From the NCBI GenBank assembly GCA_964623085.1, contig CAZUTO010000016.1, forward strand, positions 1 through 49,458: a stretch of DNA of 49,458 nt, in the 5' to 3' direction. This DNA comes from CAZUTO01 sp964623085 (GTDB lineage: Bacteria > Pseudomonadota > Gammaproteobacteria > Pseudomonadales > GM7GCV1). The notes below the pieces were generated by a model that saw only the letters and a program-made list of their open reading frames with translations, ran no database searches and was not told where the DNA came from. A program made the position numbers and the translations under genes. Below are positions 46,894 through 49,458 of the stretch, piece by piece; position 1 is the first letter of the stretch; each line of letters begins with the position of its first letter.

Positions 46894-47175
46894 ATGAAAC
46901 GGCCCGAAATCACCTTAATCATACTCGTAGCCGGGTTTGTCCACGGACAAAATGATGAAATTAACATCGAATCGACTGTCACCGGCAACCAAGAACAGCC
47001 CAATGTACTGACCATCGTACCTTGGAAACAAGCCGACGACTTACAAGTAATTGAACAGAGTTATGACGAACAACTTGAGCGGATTTTCCCGCATCTAGAA
47101 CCAAGCGAATTCGCACGCCATCGCACCTTTGCTGATGACCTAAAGAACAACCCTACTCCTGAACTAAACCACTGA
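46894..47175 (+). CDS. Small exported protein of unknown function
   Basis: 93 residues. The N terminus MKRPEITLIILVAGFVHGQ is a signal peptide with likely cleavage before QNDEIN. The mature part of about 75 residues is acidic, with a segment NVLTIVPWKQADDLQVIEQSYDEQLERIFPHLEP that could form one strand and helices. I do not recognise a family. It lies 43 nt after the TPR lipoprotein and 19 nt before the ExbB gene, within the operon, so it is probably a periplasmic accessory of the same complex. Confidence 0.7.
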   Translation: MKRPEITLIILVAGFVHGQNDEINIESTVTGNQEQPNVLTIVPWKQADDLQVIEQSYDEQLERIFPHLEPSEFARHRTFADDLKNNPTPELNH

Positions 47176-47194
47176 TTGTTGGAGAACGAAGACC

Positions 47195-47902
47195 ATGGAA
47201 TTTCTCAACACAATACTCCGCTTTTTCCAAAACGGCGGACCTTTTATGTACCCCATCGCTTTGGTACTTTTTATTGGCTTGGCTATTACTATCGAGCGTT
47301 GGGTCGTGTTGGCAAACACTAAAACCGCGAATCGCAAAGCGTTCGACGAAATTTTGCCAATGCTTAAGCGCAGCGATTACAACTCTGTGATCAAGTTCGG
47401 TCATTCAAATGATACTCCTGTTGCGCGCATTCTCGCCGCTGGCATCGCACGCATGGGAGGAACACGCCGACGTGAAGATGTCGAATACGCCATGGAAGAA
47501 GGCGTGCTTGAAACCCTTCCCCGGCTCGAGAAGCGGACACCCTACCTCGCGATGCTCGCTAACATCTCGACGCTACTTGGTCTTCTTGGGACTATTATTG
47601 GCCTTATTGCTGCGTTTACAGCGGTTGCTAATGCAGATCCAACCGAAAAAGCAACCCTGCTTTCTCAGAGTATTTCTTTGGCAATGAATACCACTGCCTT
47701 CGGTCTAATCGCAGCGATTCCGCTTCTCATTTTTAATTCATTGCTCACCACCAAAACGTCAGAGATCGTCGACAGCTTAGAAATGGTCGGTGTGAAATGT
47801 ATCAACATGCTATTCAATCCGTTAGAAGCAGAAAAAGTTGAAAAAACTGTCTCTGCCAAACAAGTAAAAGCCAGCCCAGTTTCGAATCAGGGAACGTCTT
47901 AA
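47195..47902 (+). CDS. ExbB/TolQ/MotA-family proton-channel subunit
   Basis: 235 residues. ExbB/TolQ proteins form inner-membrane pentamers that use the proton gradient to move ExbD/TolR and a TonB-like partner. Three membrane segments are visible: about 16-36 (PFMYPIALVLFIGLAITIERW), 118-140 (LAMLANISTLLGLLGTIIGLIAAFTAV) and 165-187 (AMNTTAFGLIAAIPLLIFN), with the family features GLLGTIIG and the TM3 threonines in NTTAFGL. The cytoplasmic loop holds ARILAAGIARMGGTRRREDVEYAMEEG. The tail ends SPVSNQGTS. It is followed by two ExbD genes. It could be named exbB, tolQ or aglR-like; without the rest of the locus a specific name is not justified. Confidence 0.94.
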   Translation: MEFLNTILRFFQNGGPFMYPIALVLFIGLAITIERWVVLANTKTANRKAFDEILPMLKRSDYNSVIKFGHSNDTPVARILAAGIARMGGTRRREDVEYAMEEGVLETLPRLEKRTPYLAMLANISTLLGLLGTIIGLIAAFTAVANADPTEKATLLSQSISLAMNTTAFGLIAAIPLLIFNSLLTTKTSEIVDSLEMVGVKCINMLFNPLEAEKVEKTVSAKQVKASPVSNQGTS

Positions 47903-47963
47903 AAAGCAAAAATAGACGCAGATTCACAGATTGATTTAAAACGGGAATATTGGTCAAAAAACA

Positions 47964-48590
47964 ATGCTAGCTAAACGCCGTCGCACGCATAAAGAGGCTG
48001 AACTCGATATCACCTCATTTATGAACCTGATGATTATTTTAGTACCTGTACTGCTTCTGAGCATGGTCTTCGCTCACACCACAGTATTGGATCTAAATCT
48101 GCCAGATTTGGCGACAGAGTCACAGAGCGCAGATGAAGATGACAAACCAAAAGTACTCGAAGTCATCGTGCGACAGGACTCTTTGGCCNNNNNNNNNNNN
48201 NNNNNNNNNNNNNNNNNNNNNNNNNNNNNNNNNNNNNNNNNNNNNNNNNNNNNNNNNNNNNNNNNNNNNNNNNNNNNNNNNNNNNNNNTGCCCCTAAAGC
48301 AAATCACGCTCGAAAACGGCGACACCCAGTTAGGTCACGATTTCGAGCTACTCACACTGGTTCTTCAAGAGGTAAAACGACGCCTAAGTGACGAAGGTAT
48401 CGAAAAACGCGATATATCGTTGTTGTCCGAGCCGAACACCGACTACCAAACCATCGTCTCAGCAATGGATGCGATTCGCTCATACAAAACAGTAGTGGTC
48501 GCAGATGTCGTTGATGCCGAGCTGTTTCCAGATGTATCCCTAGGCGATGCTCCTGAAATAGCTGCCAACGCAACAGGCACTCAACTATGA
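47964..48590 (+). CDS. ExbD/TolR-family protein 1 (Asn in place of the membrane Asp; contains a scaffold gap)
   Basis: ExbD/TolR are single-span proteins with a periplasmic domain. Here the basic start MLAKRRRTHKEAELDITSF leads into the membrane helix MNLMIILVPVLLLSM and then TTVLDLNLPD. Aligned with TolR (EINIVPLLDVLL) and ExbD (TPFIDVML), the proton-carrying Asp is Asn (N21); an Asp at 15 aligns with N of TolR. The periplasmic domain is interrupted by 100 N (48189-48288); the frame after the gap reads PLKQITLENGD ... DTDY-like ending with MDAIRSYKTVVVADVVDAELFPDVSLGD. The true length is unknown, as the apparent continuity across 100 N is arbitrary. It overlaps ExbD 2 by 4 nt. Confidence 0.85.
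   Translation: MLAKRRRTHKEAELDITSFMNLMIILVPVLLLSMVFAHTTVLDLNLPDLATESQSADEDDKPKVLEVIVRQDSLAXXXXXXXXXXXXXXXXXXXXXXXXXXXXXXXXXXPLKQITLENGDTQLGHDFELLTLVLQEVKRRLSDEGIEKRDISLLSEPNTDYQTIVSAMDAIRSYKTVVVADVVDAELFPDVSLGDAPEIAANATGTQL
48189..48288. other. Scaffold gap (100 N) inside exbD-like gene 1
   Basis: Exactly 100 N, placeholder of unknown length. Both flanks are in the expected ExbD coding sequence, so the missing part is probably a short piece of the periplasmic domain. Confidence 0.95.
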
Positions 48591-49177
48591 AACGCTCCGC
48601 ACGCATTAAACGGCGCGCTCGCCATCAAAAGAAGACCAAGGTAGCAGGCCTGAACTTAGTGTCCTTAATGGATATCTTTACCATTTTGGTGTTCTTTCTT
48701 TTAATCAACTCCGGCAATGTTGAAGTACTCGAAACAGACGACTCTTTGGATTTACCTTCATCGAACTCTGAGCGAGCACCTGAAGAAACACTGGTTGTTT
48801 TGGTTAATCGCGGTGCAATTGTCGTCGGCGGACGTCCAGTGGCAGAACTCAACACACTTGAGCTCACCAACAATGGTGAAATTGTTGCGCTTTCCGAAGA
48901 ACTTCAGCATCAGGCTAGTAGAAAAACCAATCTCACTGAACGGGAAGAGCAAGATGGGTTTGCCGTCACCATTATGGGTGACAAAGACACACCCTATTGG
49001 ATATTGAAAAGCATTATTCAAACCTGCGCTGCTGAAAACTATCGGGATATTGCCCTGGCTGTCAATCAAATCCCTGGAGCCAAAGCTGAAGACGTTCTGA
49101 CATCCTCCAATGCTGATATTTTAAGCGCTGAGGCTTTAAGTCAGAGTCCAATAGCTCAAACTGGGCAAGCGCGATAA
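48587..49177 (+). CDS. ExbD/TolR-family protein 2 (canonical membrane Asp)
   Basis: 196 residues. The N terminus is very basic (MKRSARIKRRARHQKKTK), then comes the membrane helix VSLMDIFTILVFFLLINSG, in which D29 occupies the position of ExbD D25 and TolR D23. The periplasmic domain follows (SLDLPSSN, ETLVVLVNRGAIVVGGRPV, GDKDTPYWILKSIIQTCAAENYRDIALAVNQIPG), which matches the ExbD/TolR fold. It starts in the stop of ExbD 1 (ATGA) and ends directly before the ATG of the TonB/AgmX-like gene (TAAATG), indicating tight coupling of all three. Confidence 0.92.
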   Translation: MKRSARIKRRARHQKKTKVAGLNLVSLMDIFTILVFFLLINSGNVEVLETDDSLDLPSSNSERAPEETLVVLVNRGAIVVGGRPVAELNTLELTNNGEIVALSEELQHQASRKTNLTEREEQDGFAVTIMGDKDTPYWILKSIIQTCAAENYRDIALAVNQIPGAKAEDVLTSSNADILSAEALSQSPIAQTGQAR

Positions 49178-49458
49178 ATGCCTACTTTTGATGGCCCTGA
49201 TCTAGCGCTGCCTTGGTCCAGCGTTCGTGACGAGGATAAGAAATACCGCAAATTGCTGATTATTTTTCTGTCGGTCTTTCTGGTATTTGCCATCGTCATA
49301 CCCTGGGTATCTGTGCCTGAACTTAGTCGAGAAGACAAAGAGGAAATACCTGAAAACCTTGCGCGCTTGTTGCTAGAAGAACAAGAGATCCCAGAACCTA
49401 TTGTTGAACCAACGCCACCGGTAATACAAGACGAAATTCCTGAACCTGAACCTGAACC
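49178..49458 (+). CDS. TonB/AgmX-like energy-transducing protein (3' end outside window)
   Basis: Only 93 residues are visible. The ATG follows the ExbD 2 stop with no gap. A cytoplasmic start MPTFDGPDLALPWSSVRDEDKKYRK is followed by one membrane helix (LLIIFLSVFLVFAIVIPW) and a Pro/Glu-rich linker (LLLEEQEIPEPIVEPTPP ... IPEPEPEPEP). This is the layout of TonB and of AgmX/PglI-like proteins that span the periplasm. The C-terminal domain that would decide between them lies beyond the window. The gene order ExbB-ExbD-ExbD-this favours an AgmX/PglI-type protein. Confidence 0.82.
   Translation, partial: MPTFDGPDLALPWSSVRDEDKKYRKLLIIFLSVFLVFAIVIPWVSVPELSREDKEEIPENLARLLLEEQEIPEPIVEPTPPVIQDEIPEPEPE

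Noticed and set aside
46894..47175. Reading the small exported protein as a lipoprotein like its neighbours
   Set aside because: There is no cysteine near the end of the signal peptide; cleavage by signal peptidase I before QNDEIN is more likely.

Overview
The window looks like a chromosomal scaffold piece from a marine, aerobic gammaproteobacterium. The reasons are the housekeeping order dapB / carA-carB-greA / yhbY / rlmE-ftsH-folP-glmM-tpiA-secG-tRNA-Leu, which is typical of Pseudomonas-like gammaproteobacteria, together with two large TonB-dependent receptors, a Pla-1/cef (VolA-type) surface lipase, a class I polyhydroxyalkanoate (PHA) cluster and malate synthase G. The genus cannot be fixed from the sequence alone. 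Three runs of exactly 100 N (7192-7291, 22708-22807, 48189-48288) are scaffold gaps. No transposase, prophage, rRNA operon or CRISPR array was seen.

Layout. 1-7014 (minus): three consecutive lipoproteins with bacterial Ig-like (Big_5/SbsA-like) domains. Two of them also carry a propeller-like repeat region interrupted by a Gly/Ala/Met-rich loop; the first runs off the left edge. 7304-10210 (minus): TonB-dependent receptor 1. 10657-16969 (minus): tRNA-Leu(GAG), secG, tpiA, glmM, folP, ftsH, rlmE. 17092-21914 (minus): a VolA-type lipase lipoprotein and TonB-dependent receptor 2, inserted between rlmE and yhbY. 22059-22678: yhbY (plus) convergent with a small winged-helix regulator. 22980-27863 (minus): carA-carB-greA, with a hairpin plus U-tract in the carA leader. 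28167-33316 (minus): two tandem PHA synthases, phaR and phaB. 33632-38269 (plus): LysR regulator, malate synthase G, AEC permease, small ABM-domain protein. 38312-39398 (minus): dapB and a 58-residue membrane protein. 39669-40658 (plus): ApbE-type flavin transferase.

40890-49458 (plus) is the most interesting region. It is a tight operon encoding a secreted 185-residue protein of unknown fold, three TPR/helical proteins (one periplasmic with a long coiled coil, two lipoproteins), a small exported protein, an ExbB/TolQ-type channel protein, two different ExbD/TolR-type proteins and the start of a TonB/AgmX-like protein with a Pro/Glu linker. The parts make up a dedicated proton-driven, envelope-spanning machine of the Tol/Exb/Agl type. 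One ExbD has the essential transmembrane Asp (D29); the other has Asn at the aligned position (N21), so a mixed ExbD pair would carry only one acidic residue at that site.

How the genes fit together. carAB and dapB feed pyrimidine/arginine and lysine/peptidoglycan synthesis; glmM and tpiA supply cell-wall sugars and glycolysis; folP makes folate; ftsH, secG, rlmE and greA serve proteostasis, secretion, ribosome modification and transcription. The PHA genes plus malate synthase G suggest management of acetyl-CoA and carbon storage. The lipase with its adjacent TonB receptor suggests capture of lipid-derived nutrients at the surface. Accessory modules have been inserted into a conserved housekeeping backbone at three points: after tRNA-Leu, between rlmE and yhbY, and between carA and dapB.
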